Positions 1-7,535 of a DNA stretch of 64,000 bases are shown here, one piece after another. The DNA is taken from positions 3,348,001-3,412,000 of the forward strand of contig CP014761.1 in assembly GCA_001647635.1 (NCBI GenBank), given 5' to 3'. Origin of the DNA: Leifsonia xyli. Lineage in GTDB: Bacteria; Actinomycetota; Actinomycetes; Actinomycetales; Microbacteriaceae. Made by a program: the position numbers and the translations under genes. Below the pieces are notes generated by a model that did no database searches, was not told where the DNA came from, and saw only the letters and a program-made list of their open reading frames with translations. Position 1 is the stretch's first letter. Every line of letters starts with the position of its first letter.

Positions 1-25
1 TCCCCGGACAGCAGAGAACTTTGAG

Positions 26-43
26 AGTGACGGAGCCGTCACT
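26..43. promoter_or_regulatory. 18-bp dyad upstream of the bacteriocin-like gene
   Basis: The sequence has perfect 8-bp arms (agtgacgg / ccgtcact) separated by 2 bases. A 2-base centre is too tight for an RNA hairpin loop but suits a dimeric regulator site. It lies about 70 bases before the start at 113. The binding protein is unknown. Confidence 0.4.
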
Positions 44-66
44 ATCAGTGCACAGACCCGTCTGTA

Positions 67-96
67 TATAGTGCGGGGCGTTTGCTCCGCACTATA
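67..96. promoter_or_regulatory. Inverted repeat immediately upstream of the bacteriocin-like gene
   Basis: Perfect 10-bp arms (tatagtgcgg at 67-76, ccgcactata at 87-96) flank a 10-base centre. The right arm ends 5 bases before the ribosome binding site (gaggg, 102-106), so the repeat could be an operator over the promoter or a 5'-leader hairpin. The tatagt inside the left arm resembles a -10 hexamer. Confidence 0.45.
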
Positions 97-112
97 GATG
101 CGAGGGTTATCG

Positions 113-892
113 ATGAAGATTACTAGCCATGCTGTCACACGCTCCGCTTTGGGGATCGTTGTCGCTGCCGTGCTGTCGGTGGGCACGGGCGTCGCGGCGC
201 AAGCATCGACGCCGGCTGTGCCGGAGGTGCCCATCACGGCCGCCCAGGCCAAAACGAGCGTTCTGAACACCCAGAAGGAGGTTCACGGGTGGCACGCACT
301 TCCGAGCGGAGAGCTCAAGCGCTTGGCTAGCGCGGTGTTGAAGTCCGGCCTCAAGCCCGCCGGTGGCTTTGCGATCGACAGCGGGAAGGTGAAGGGGTGG
401 CGGGTGAACAGCACCAGCCGTCTGGTGCGGTTCTCGGCCGCCCCTGGACAGGGCGTCCTGGACCTCAGCTCGCTGACGGTGGTCGTGAACGAGCGCGGCA
501 CCGTTACGGGAACGAGTCAGTACGTCCTGACGCCGGAGACCGCGACGTCCGGCCGGGTTCAGTCGTGGGTCAACGGCGGGCTTGTCATGGATCAGACCGT
601 GAACGATCAGGGAAAGACTAGCTCTCCCACCGCGTCGCGTTCCGAGACCAAGGCGGGCAGCCCCGCGGTGTCGCTCGCCGGCTACAAGAAGGGCGACTGG
701 TGGGGCAATCTCAACCAGTGCTTGTCGGGTGCTGGAATCGCGGGCTGGGCCATCGCCGGCTTGTCGATCGCTTGCGCAGCCGTCTGCATTGTCACCATCG
801 GATGGGGCTGTCTCGGGTGCCTTGGCGCGGCATCAGCCGGATTCAGTGGGACGGTGAGCTTCTGCGTTACCAAGGCGAATCAGGTGTCCTGA
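113..892 (+). CDS. Secreted precursor with six-cysteine C-terminal domain; halocin C8-like bacteriocin candidate
   Basis: 259 residues from the ATG at 113, preferred to the in-frame ATG at 98 because gaggg lies 6 bases before it. Residues 1-31 form a signal peptide (basic start, hydrophobic core, A-Q-A end). A polar pro-region spans about 32-190. The last 60 residues are Gly/Ala-rich and hydrophobic with six cysteines (203, 221, 225, 233, 236, 251), including C-x3-C and C-x2-C pairs. This layout, a long leader plus a short Cys-rich hydrophobic end, resembles halocin C8 precursors, in which the mature peptide is cut from the C-terminus and the remainder gives immunity. The gene looks less GC-rich than its neighbours, suggesting acquisition. 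A small membrane gene follows 3 bases downstream. The bacteriocin role is inferred from architecture only; a disulfide-rich surface protein is the alternative. Confidence 0.6.
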   Translation: MKITSHAVTRSALGIVVAAVLSVGTGVAAQASTPAVPEVPITAAQAKTSVLNTQKEVHGWHALPSGELKRLASAVLKSGLKPAGGFAIDSGKVKGWRVNSTSRLVRFSAAPGQGVLDLSSLTVVVNERGTVTGTSQYVLTPETATSGRVQSWVNGGLVMDQTVNDQGKTSSPTASRSETKAGSPAVSLAGYKKGDWWGNLNQCLSGAGIAGWAIAGLSIACAAVCIVTIGWGCLGCLGAASAGFSGTVSFCVTKANQVS

Positions 893-895
893 CCT

Positions 896-1072
896 ATGAC
901 GCACTCAACGACTCAACGACTGATCGCCGCCCTCGCGCTCGTGACCGCTGCCGCGATGGTGAGCAGTTTCGTGGTCCCCACCGGTTGGGCCGCCGCCTGC
1001 TGGTGCGTAGGCGGCGGCGCGCTCATCGCCGCATTGGTGCTCGCCCTGCGCGGGCTGAAGCGAAGAGGGTGA
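896..1072 (+). CDS. 58-residue two-helix membrane protein, possible immunity or export partner
   Basis: A short gene starting with ATG 3 bases after the stop of the bacteriocin-like precursor, hence probably co-translated. It encodes 58 residues: a polar start, a hydrophobic helix at about 9-27, a short turn containing P-T-G-W, a second hydrophobic stretch at about 31-51 with a C-W-C motif (35-37), and a basic tail ending K-R-R-G. It matches no family I recognise. Position and size fit a bacteriocin immunity or accessory membrane protein, but this is inference. It ends 33 bases before a strong hairpin, which closes the two-gene unit. Confidence 0.5.
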   Translation: MTHSTTQRLIAALALVTAAAMVSSFVVPTGWAAACWCVGGGALIAALVLALRGLKRRG

Positions 1073-1104
1073 GGATGCCGTCGTCCTGAGAAGCCTGAAG
1101 GAGA

Positions 1105-1135
1105 AGATGCGGGCGGCACGGGGCCGCCCGCATCT
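1105..1135 (+). terminator. Strong hairpin closing the bacteriocin-like unit
   Basis: Perfect 13-bp arms around a 5-base loop, very GC-rich, without a clear U-tract. This is the usual form of intrinsic terminators in high-GC actinobacteria. It separates the unit from the YdeI-family gene at 1271. Confidence 0.6.
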
Positions 1136-1270
1136 CCGGTGGCACTTTGGAGTAATGAACCGGATGGCGGCGCGCAAGATGCATGGGTCTCCGTGCGCCG
1201 TCACTTCTATAGACGCGGTGTCTTGCGGATCGTGACGGGCTCTGTCGGCGGTCGCCCGTAGGATCGCGGC

Positions 1271-1861
1271 ATGGCCGACGACGCACCCGCACCGGAGCAG
1301 CTCGTGGTCGCCGATCAGGCGGCCTGGCGGGCGTGGCTCGACGAGAACGAGACGACGTCCGACGGCGTGTGGCTCGTGCTGGCCAAGAAGGGCGTCAGCG
1401 ATCCGACCAGCCTCACATACCAGGAGGCGCTCATCGAAGCGCTGTGCAGTGGGTGGATCGACGGGCAGCGCAAGTCGCGCGACGACACGACCTTCGTGCA
1501 GCGGTATACGCCGCGACGCAAGACCTCGCTGTGGTCGGAGCGCAACATCGGCATCGTCGAGACGCTGATCGCCGAGGGGCGGATGCGGGCCGCCGGCCAG
1601 GCGGAGATCGAGCGCGCCAAGGCGGACGGCCGCTGGGAGCGTGCCTACAGCGGCGCCGCGAAGATCGGCATGCACGACGCCCTCGCCGCCGCGCTGGCCG
1701 CATCCCCGGAGGCGACGGCGACCTTCGAGCGGCTGAACGCCCAGAACCGGTACGCCGTCCTGTGGCGCGTGAACACCGCGCCCAGCGAGACCAGCCGGGC
1801 CAACCGGCTCGCGAAGCTCATCGGGATGCTGGAGCGCGGCGAGACGCCATACCCGCAGTGA
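1271..1861 (+). CDS. YdeI/OmpD-associated (OmdA) family protein
   Basis: 196 residues. The N-terminal half has the family signature with W-x2-W-L (residues about 17-22), G-V-W-L-V-L-A-K-K (38-46) and the L-x-S-G-W-I-D-G-Q block around residue 60, followed by the R-Y-T-P-R segment. The C-terminus carries the helical OmdA tail. Related proteins are called 'bacteriocin-protection, YdeI or OmpD-associated', but the biochemical role is unknown. It is separated from the bacteriocin-like unit by a terminator and about 200 bases, so a functional tie is not supported. Family assignment is fairly sure. Confidence 0.8.
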   Translation: MADDAPAPEQLVVADQAAWRAWLDENETTSDGVWLVLAKKGVSDPTSLTYQEALIEALCSGWIDGQRKSRDDTTFVQRYTPRRKTSLWSERNIGIVETLIAEGRMRAAGQAEIERAKADGRWERAYSGAAKIGMHDALAAALAASPEATATFERLNAQNRYAVLWRVNTAPSETSRANRLAKLIGMLERGETPYPQ

Positions 1862-1941
1862 TCCTCTCGACGCAAGCGTTGTCCTCCGCCGTCGGCGGCC
1901 CCTAGCGTGGCGCTGAAGCCGCTCACCGAAGGGAAACCCGC

Positions 1942-2973
1942 ATGCCCACGACCTCGCCGCACGTCGCCTCTCTGATCGATTCGGCCGACACCTACGAGAA
2001 CGACTTCGGTCGCATCTCGCAGCTCACCGCCGACGACTTCCCGATCCTGAAGCGGATGTCGCTCAAGCGGATCGTGCTGGAGCCCGGCGGGGTGCGCGAG
2101 CCGCAGTGGAACGTCAACGCCAACCAGATCGCCTACGTCGTGCGCGGCACCGTCCTCGTCTCCATGCTCGCGAACGCCGACGAATTCGCGAGCTTCGTCG
2201 TCCAGCCGGGGCAGATGTACCACGTGGCGTCCGGTGCGATCTACCACATCGAGAACGTGGGGGACGGGACGGCCGAGATCATCGCGTCCCTCCGCACAGC
2301 CCGCCCCGCGCACTTCTCCCTCCAGAACAGCTTCAACGCGATGACGGACGCCGTGCTCGGCAACACCTACGACCTCCCGTCGTCGGCGTTCGCCGCCTTC
2401 GACCGGCACGACGCCCAGCAGATCGTCCGGCGCGAGGGGACGGCGCGCATCCCGGACACCGCGGGCCTGCCGAACGCGCACCTGTTCGACCTGGCCGGCC
2501 AGAACCCTCCGCTCTCGTATGACTACGGCAATGCCCGCCTCGGCCGCAAGCAGTTCTGGGCGGCCCTCGACGACCTCTCGATGTACTCGCTGGAGGTGGC
2601 GAACACGGGGATGCGCGAGCCGCACTGGCACCCGGTCACGGCCGAGCTCGGGTACGTGCAGAGCGGGCACGCCCGCATGACGGTGCTCGACCCGGACGGC
2701 ACGCTCGACACCTACGAGCTGGAGCCCGGCAATGCGTACTTCATCCCGCGCGCGTACCCCCATCACATCGAGGCGCTGGGGGAGGAGGGGATCCACTTCC
2801 TGATCTTCTTCGACCAGCCGACGCCGGGCGACATCGGCTATCGGGCGACCGCTTCGGCGTTCTCGCGCGAGGTGCTGTCGGCCGCGTTCGGGGTCCCGGA
2901 GGCGCAGCTGCCGCGGTTCCCGTTCACTCCGGTCGACCCCCTGATCGTCGGACGGACGAACCCGATCGACTAG
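1942..2973 (+). CDS. Two-domain cupin (bicupin) protein
   Basis: 343 residues with two germin-like cupin domains (about 35-150 and 195-300), in the size range of oxalate decarboxylase-type bicupins. The second domain keeps the metal site: G-x4-H-W-H-x4-E at about residues 219-232 and a later P-H-H. In the first domain the H-x-H pair is replaced by Q-W-N, so it probably binds no metal. A purine-rich site (gaaggga) precedes the ATG. No signal peptide is visible, so it acts in the cytoplasm. The substrate cannot be told; oxalate or another small carboxylate is possible. A secreted-protein gene converges from the other strand 13 bases on. Confidence 0.75.
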   Translation: MPTTSPHVASLIDSADTYENDFGRISQLTADDFPILKRMSLKRIVLEPGGVREPQWNVNANQIAYVVRGTVLVSMLANADEFASFVVQPGQMYHVASGAIYHIENVGDGTAEIIASLRTARPAHFSLQNSFNAMTDAVLGNTYDLPSSAFAAFDRHDAQQIVRREGTARIPDTAGLPNAHLFDLAGQNPPLSYDYGNARLGRKQFWAALDDLSMYSLEVANTGMREPHWHPVTAELGYVQSGHARMTVLDPDGTLDTYELEPGNAYFIPRAYPHHIEALGEEGIHFLIFFDQPTPGDIGYRATASAFSREVLSAAFGVPEAQLPRFPFTPVDPLIVGRTNPID

Positions 2974-2986
2974 AGAACCGCCGGCG

Positions 2987-3697
2987 TCAGCCCGTCGTCA
3001 GGCCGCGGAGCGCAGCGGTCGTCGACCCGAAGTCGACGTGGATGTGCGTGCAGTAGTCCGCGAATCGCGAGATGTTCGCGAGCGGCGGCATCCAGTAGGC
3101 GCCGCAGCCGTCGCTGCCCGCGGCCTGTCCGGCGCGCGACCCCGACGGCATGAACGAGTCGAGGAACGGCAGCAGCACGTTCGTCGACACGTCGTTGCCG
3201 CGCGTGCGGCCGCCGCCGATCCAGGTGAGATCCATCGCGTTCGGCGCGCCGGCCGGCGTGCAGTGCCGCGACGTCGGGTTGCTCGCGCAGGTGGCCACTC
3301 CGTCGTTGGCGCAGTGCCGGTTGAGGTCGCTCACCTGCACTGATCCGTAGTTGCGGATCACGATGATCAGCGTCTGCAGCGTCCTGAGGTCGATGTTGCA
3401 CTGCGGCGTCGTGCCGATCGTGCCGTCGGCGATCGGCTGCAGCTCGTTCGGGATGATGTCGCGCTCGGCCCACTCGATGATGAGCTGCCCCGAGGCGTTG
3501 TAGTCGAGCAGCTTCTGCGCGGCCGCCTGCGGCGTCGACGGCACGTTGACGCAGGTCTCGACGCACTGGCTCTCGGCGGGCTGCGAGAGCCAGGCCTGGG
3601 CCGGCGCGGCGGGGGAGGCGGCCGTCGCGGCGCCCGCCACCAGCGCGACGACGAGCAGCAGCGCAGCGCGGAACACGGTCCGTGGGGAGCGTCGCAT
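2987..3697 (-). CDS. Secreted protein with M15 peptidase-like motifs
   Basis: 236 residues with a clear Sec signal peptide (basic start, hydrophobic core about 8-27, A-x-A sites). The mature part is cysteine-rich. Towards the end it carries S-R-H-x4-G-x2-N-A-M-D-L (about 143-156) and later T-H-I-H-V-D-F (about 217-223). These resemble the H-x6-D and H-x-H zinc ligands of D-Ala-D-Ala carboxypeptidase-type (M15) folds, which cut peptidoglycan peptides. Spacing is not canonical, so catalysis is uncertain. It starts 2 bases downstream of the stop of the lipoprotein gene on the same strand and is likely its operon partner. Confidence 0.6.
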   Translation of the reverse strand: MRRSPRTVFRAALLLVVALVAGAATAASPAAPAQAWLSQPAESQCVETCVNVPSTPQAAAQKLLDYNASGQLIIEWAERDIIPNELQPIADGTIGTTPQCNIDLRTLQTLIIVIRNYGSVQVSDLNRHCANDGVATCASNPTSRHCTPAGAPNAMDLTWIGGGRTRGNDVSTNVLLPFLDSFMPSGSRAGQAAGSDGCGAYWMPPLANISRFADYCTHIHVDFGSTTAALRGLTTG

Positions 3698-3698
3698 A

Positions 3699-4216
3699 TC
3701 AGTCCTGGCTCACCGTGACGCCGGCGAGGGTGAAGCAGTCATGGGCGGCGGCGGTGGAGGAGTCGACGGTCTTCTGCGGACCGACTCCGGTCTGCGGGTC
3801 GATGGGATGCGTCCGGATGAACTCGAGGTCGGTCGCGAGCGGCTGCCACACGCCGTCTGCGCCGGCCGCCTGCGCCGCCAGGGGAGCGGCCGTCGCGACG
3901 CGGTCCGCGGCGAAGCCGTCGGCGATCGTCTCGCACGCCTGGACCGCGAGCGCCTTCGCCGCGGCGGGGTCGTGGGGAGCGGGCGCTGTCGCGGGGGATC
4001 GGCGACGGGGGTCCCGGTGGCCGCGGGAGTCGGTGTCGCCGTGGGAGTGGCCGTCGCCGTCGCGAGCGGGGTGGCGGTCAGCGGGGCATCGCTCCCGAGG
4101 GCCGCGGACGGATTGCCGAACTTGCCCGCGCACCCGGTCAGCGCAACGAGGAGCAGCAGGCCGGACGCCGCACCGGCGACGAAGGGCGCGCGGCGGCGCA
4201 CTGTGTGCGAGAGCAT
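3699..4216 (-). pseudogene. Lipoprotein gene with apparent single-base frameshift
   Basis: The reading frame from 4216 gives a lipoprotein signal with lipobox L-T-G-C at about residues 26-29, then a Thr/Pro/Ala-rich linker. Near 4000 it turns into Arg-rich nonsense. Another frame supplies a sensible C-terminal domain (K-A-L-A-V-Q-A-C-E-T-I-A-D-G-F onward) ending at 3699, just before the next gene. Adding one base to the G5 run at 3993-3997 (or the G5 at 4007-4011) joins the halves into about 172 residues reading A-D-P-P-A-T-A-P-A-P across the junction. The function is unknown; the paired cysteines and an operon with a secreted protein suggest an envelope role. Sequencing error is more likely than a true loss. 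Confidence 0.65.
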
Positions 4217-4300
4217 CGGACCCCCATCCCGAGCGGCTGAATACAGGTTCAGGCTACGGGGAGGCCGGCCGCTTGCCTGGGAGTGACGCGCCAGCCGTGC

Positions 4301-5776
4301 TCAGACGCCGCGTTTGCCGGCCTTGTGGCGTTCGCGCAGATCCACCAGCCCGACGATCAGGGCGACCGCGAGCAGACCGAGGGTCATCAGGTATCCGCTG
4401 CGCACCGCGTCGTGGTACTGCGCGACCGGATGCGACCCTCCGCCCGGGACGGTCGCGAAGAACACCGCCGTCACCAGCGCGATCCCGACGGCCGTCCCGA
4501 TCCGCTGCCCGAGCTGCGCGATCGACCCGGCCGCGCTGCCCTCCTCCGGCGGGATCTCGGACAGTGTCAGCGTCTGATTCGGCGAGATGACGAACCCGCC
4601 GCCGATGCCGCCGATCAGCGTCGACCCGGCCATGAACCACGCCGCCGTGGAGGGCGGCGCCAGGGTCGCGGACGCCAGCAGTGCGCCGATGCCGACGATG
4701 ACGATGACGAGGCCGGTCACCACCAGCGCCCGACCGAATCTCTGCACCAGCCGGCCACCGACGAATGCAGAGACGGCGGCGCCGAGCGCGAACGGAACGC
4801 TGACCAGCCCCGCGGCGAGCGGCTGCGCGTGCAGCCCCTCCTGCAGGTAGAGCGTGGTCACCAGGAAGCTCGCCGGGAGCCCGGCGAAGTACACCGCGGC
4901 GATCAGCAGGCCGTTGCGATAGGACGCGATGCGGAACAGCTCGAGGTGCACGATCGGCGACAGGCCGCGCCGCCGGTACGCACGCTCCCAGAGCAGGAAC
5001 GCCGCCCCCGCGACGACGAACGCGATCAGCCACAGCCAGCGCTTCGGGTCGTCGGTCGAGGAGCCCGTGGTGAGCAGGAACGGCAGCATCAGGCCCAGGA
5101 TGGACACGGCGAGGAGCACGAGGCCGATCGGGTCGAGCTGCGTCCCGCCCTGCCCCCGGTCCTGGCGGTTCGGCAGGTAGCGCAGAGCGAAGAACAGCGC
5201 GATCGCGCCGCACGGCACGTTGAACCAGAACAGCAGCCTCCAGCCCTCCGTCGCGCCGCCGATGGCGATCAGCGAGCCGGCGAGGGTCGGCCCGATCGCC
5301 GTCGCGATGCCGACCATCGCGCCGAAGACGCCGAACGCGCGCCCGCGCTCCTCTCCTCGGTAGAGCTGTTGGATCATCCCGAGCACCTGCGGCATCTGGA
5401 CGCCCGCCGCGGCCCCCTGGAGGAAGCGGGTGACGGTCAGCCAGACGATGCCGGGCGCCAGGGCGCACAGCGCACTGGCGAGGCTGAACCCGATGAGCCC
5501 GATGACGAACATGGCCTTGCGCGACCGCGTGTCGCCGAGCCTCCCGGAGGGGATCAGGGTGAGGCCGAACGCGAGGGCGTACCCGGCGACGATCAGCTGC
5601 AGCTGGGTCGAGTCGGCGTGGAGCGAGCGCTGGATGGATGGCAGCGCCACGTTCACCCCCGACAGGTCGAGGATGGTCAGCGCGCCGACCGCGATGCAGA
5701 CGGCGAAAGCGGGTGTGCGGCCGGACCGCTCGCCGCGGCGGCCGGTCGACGTGGAGGCGGTGGTGGCGTCGGTCAC
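4301..5776 (-). CDS. MFS drug exporter, DHA2 (EmrB/QacA-like) family
   Basis: 491 residues from the GTG at 5776; longer upstream reading lacks hydrophobic or conserved sequence and overlaps the regulator gene. Fourteen transmembrane segments are expected. The first helices contain the DHA2 signature (D-L-S-G-V-N-V-A-L-P-x-I) and motif A appears as G-R-L-G-D-T-R-S-R-K. The protein should export drugs or other toxic hydrophobic compounds using the proton gradient. It lies 32 bases downstream of a TetR gene on the same strand, so it is probably co-transcribed with and controlled by that regulator through the tandem operator at 6471-6516. Confidence 0.88.
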   Translation of the reverse strand: MTDATTASTSTGRRGERSGRTPAFAVCIAVGALTILDLSGVNVALPSIQRSLHADSTQLQLIVAGYALAFGLTLIPSGRLGDTRSRKAMFVIGLIGFSLASALCALAPGIVWLTVTRFLQGAAAGVQMPQVLGMIQQLYRGEERGRAFGVFGAMVGIATAIGPTLAGSLIAIGGATEGWRLLFWFNVPCGAIALFFALRYLPNRQDRGQGGTQLDPIGLVLLAVSILGLMLPFLLTTGSSTDDPKRWLWLIAFVVAGAAFLLWERAYRRRGLSPIVHLELFRIASYRNGLLIAAVYFAGLPASFLVTTLYLQEGLHAQPLAAGLVSVPFALGAAVSAFVGGRLVQRFGRALVVTGLVIVIVGIGALLASATLAPPSTAAWFMAGSTLIGGIGGGFVISPNQTLTLSEIPPEEGSAAGSIAQLGQRIGTAVGIALVTAVFFATVPGGGSHPVAQYHDAVRSGYLMTLGLLAVALIVGLVDLRERHKAGKRGV

Positions 5777-5808
5777 GCCGACACCGTACGCCCGGCGCCT
5801 CCTGCGGT

Positions 5809-6462
5809 TCAGCCCGCCAGAGCCCCCGTCAGGTAAGCAGTGAGGATGCGGTGCAGCCGCGGTTCGAGGGCGACGAGCGCGTGCCCGAGCCGGGGGTCGG
5901 AGCGGTACAGCTCCGCGATCGGCGCCGGCGGCGTGGAGATCTGCCAGAACGTGCCCGCCAGAGAGGTCGCGGCGGCGACGAGGTCGCGCGCCGCCGGGTC
6001 CGAGAGGTCGGGCAGCGCCTCTCGGACCGCCTCGGCGATCCGGGCCAGGTTCTCGCCGGTGGTCAGCTTGAAGGTGCGGACCGCGTCCACCGACACGTTG
6101 CGCTCGAGGTTGAGCGGCGCCTGCGCGAGCAGATCGCAGAACGCTCCCCGCGCGGCGAGCGTCTGTGCGAAGGCGGCGGCCACGCCGGAGGGAGTGGAGG
6201 CGGTGCGAATGCGGTCGCACAGCACCGGAGTCCACTCCCGCCAGCCGTCGGCGGTCAGCCGGAGGAAGATCTCCTCCCGCGTCTCGAAGTAGCGCAGCAT
6301 GGCCGACTTGTGCATCCCGACCGCGTCGGCGATGTCGGTGAGGGTGATCTCGCGGATGCCGCGGTCCGACGCGAGCGCCCGGGCCGCATCGAGGATGGCC
6401 TGCTCGCGGGCGGCCTTGGCCTCGGCGGAGCGGGCCCGCTGGAAGGTGTCGGCGGAGCTCAT
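5809..6462 (-). CDS. TetR family transcriptional regulator
   Basis: 217 residues with an N-terminal TetR helix-turn-helix (about 19-65: A-I-L-D-A-A-R-A-L-A... I-T-L-T-D-I-A-D-A-V-G-M-H-K-S-A-M-L-R-Y-F) and an all-helical ligand domain with the TetR_C-like arrangement. It is first in a unit with the MFS exporter and divergent from an SDR gene at 6522. The 59-base gap holds two abutting copies of a 23-bp dyad, so autorepression with control of both directions is likely. The inducer is unknown. Confidence 0.9.
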   Translation of the reverse strand: MSSADTFQRARSAEAKAAREQAILDAARALASDRGIREITLTDIADAVGMHKSAMLRYFETREEIFLRLTADGWREWTPVLCDRIRTASTPSGVAAAFAQTLAARGAFCDLLAQAPLNLERNVSVDAVRTFKLTTGENLARIAEAVREALPDLSDPAARDLVAAATSLAGTFWQISTPPAPIAELYRSDPRLGHALVALEPRLHRILTAYLTGALAG

Positions 6463-6470
6463 GAGCCCAG

Positions 6471-6516
6471 CTTAGCGCAACCGAGTTGCATTACTTAGCG
6501 AAACGGTGTTTCATTA
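6471..6516. promoter_or_regulatory. Tandem 23-bp TetR-type operator
   Basis: Two abutting copies (6471-6493 and 6494-6516) match at 19 of 23 positions. Each holds a 13-bp dyad, gcaac-N3-gttgc and gaaac-N3-gtttc. The arm difference (c/g pair versus a/t pair at 6478/6488 and 6501/6511) is compensatory, so symmetry is kept while sequence changes. This is good evidence for dimer binding sites of the adjacent TetR protein. Confidence 0.75.
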
Positions 6517-6521
6517 ACGTC

Positions 6522-7382
6522 ATGGAACAGACATGGTTCATCACAGGGTCCTCGCGCGGCTTCGGCCGCGCCTTAGTCATCGCCGCCCTCCAGGCCGGCG
6601 ATCGGGTCGCCGCCACCGCACGCCGGCCGGAACAGCTCGACGACCTCGTCGCCGAGTACGGCGACCGCATCCTCCCGCTCGCCCTTGACGTCACCGACGC
6701 GGCTCGCGCCGCTGCGTCACTCGCGGAGGCGCGCGAGCGCTTCGGCCGCATCGACGTCATCGTGAACAACGCCGGCTACGCCAACGTCGCGCCGATCGAG
6801 ACGGCCGACGACGCCGACGTCCGCACGCAGTTCGAGACCAACTTCTGGGGCGTCTACAACGTCAGCAAGGCCGCCATCCCCCTGCTGCGCGCACAGGGCG
6901 GCGGGCTGGTCATCCAGTTCTCGTCCGTCGGCGGCCGCGTCGGCGGTTCCCCGGGCATCGCCTCGTACCAGGCGGCCAAGTTCGCGATCGACGGCTTCAG
7001 CCGCGTCCTCCGCGCCGAGGCCGCGCCGTTCGGGGTGAAGGTGCTCGTCGTGGAACCGAGCGGCTTCCGGACGGACTGGGCGGGCGCCTCGATGGAGGTG
7101 CACGACATCCCGGAGCAGTACGAGCAGACCGTCGGCCTCATGAACGCGCGGGTCCGGCAGAGCGGGAGCGCGCCGGCCGGCGACCCGGTCCGCGCCGCCG
7201 AGATCCTCGTCGCCGTCGCCAAGCGCGACGACATCCCGACCAACCTCCCGCTCGGCGTCAACGCGAGCGAGATGAGCGTCGCCCAGGACCGCCGCCTCCT
7301 CGCCTCCGACCTGGCCTGGGCGCCGGTCAGCCGCTCGGCGGACGCCGACCAGCCCTATCCCGCGGAGCTCCCCGCCGCGTAG
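6522..7382 (+). CDS. Short-chain dehydrogenase/reductase
   Basis: 286 residues from the ATG at 6522. The Rossmann nucleotide motif T-G-S-S-R-G-F-G is at about 7-14, N-N-A-G at about 81-84, and the catalytic S (S-S-V-G-G) with Y-x3-K (Y-Q-A-A-K) around 134-154. This is the 'classical' SDR type with a C-terminal extension typical of oxidoreductases annotated as YdaD- or retinol-DH-like. No Shine-Dalgarno is seen, and the start sits 5 bases after the tandem operator, so a leaderless transcript is possible. It is likely induced together with the TetR-MFS unit by the same compound. Confidence 0.88.
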   Translation: MEQTWFITGSSRGFGRALVIAALQAGDRVAATARRPEQLDDLVAEYGDRILPLALDVTDAARAAASLAEARERFGRIDVIVNNAGYANVAPIETADDADVRTQFETNFWGVYNVSKAAIPLLRAQGGGLVIQFSSVGGRVGGSPGIASYQAAKFAIDGFSRVLRAEAAPFGVKVLVVEPSGFRTDWAGASMEVHDIPEQYEQTVGLMNARVRQSGSAPAGDPVRAAEILVAVAKRDDIPTNLPLGVNASEMSVAQDRRLLASDLAWAPVSRSADADQPYPAELPAA

Positions 7383-7398
7383 GGTCGGGACGCCTGGG

Positions 7399-7434
7399 GC
7401 CGGCCGCCGGGCGACGAGGAGCCGGACGGCCGGC
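7399..7434 (+). terminator. Possible hairpin terminator after the SDR gene
   Basis: Perfect 8-bp GC arms (gccggccg / cggccggc) around a 20-base loop, 17 bases after the stop codon, without a U-tract. Confidence 0.35.
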
Positions 7435-7483
7435 TGGTGACGATTCGGTAAACACGGCAGGTGGTGTCTCCCCGGCGGGGTGC

Positions 7484-7519
7484 CGGGTCGATATAGTCCG
7501 ACCCGTACGAAGGCCTTCG
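7484..7519 (+). promoter_or_regulatory. Two adjacent palindromes in the leader of a small membrane protein
   Basis: A 7-bp-arm inverted repeat (cgggtcg / cgacccg, 7484-7505, centre atatagtc) is followed after two bases by the perfect 12-bp palindrome cgaaggccttcg (7508-7519). They lie 17-50 bases before the ATG at 7536. They may act as an operator or leader structure; I cannot match them to a known riboswitch. Confidence 0.3.
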
Positions 7520-7535
7520 GACGGGGGATGAGGCC

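Noticed and set aside
1271..1861. YdeI/OmdA protein as immunity factor for the upstream bacteriocin candidate
   Set aside because: The name 'bacteriocin-protection' is tempting, but a strong terminator and about 200 bases separate them, base composition returns to the genome norm, and the family is widespread without bacteriocins.
3699..4216. Programmed ribosomal frameshifting as explanation for the broken genes
   Set aside because: No slippery heptamer with a downstream pseudoknot is shared, and the six cases involve unrelated families that are not known to use frameshifting.
7484..7535. c-di-GMP riboswitch before the genes at 7536 and 7815
   Set aside because: Nearby c-di-GMP phosphodiesterase made this attractive, but the conserved riboswitch core sequences are absent; only simple palindromes are seen.
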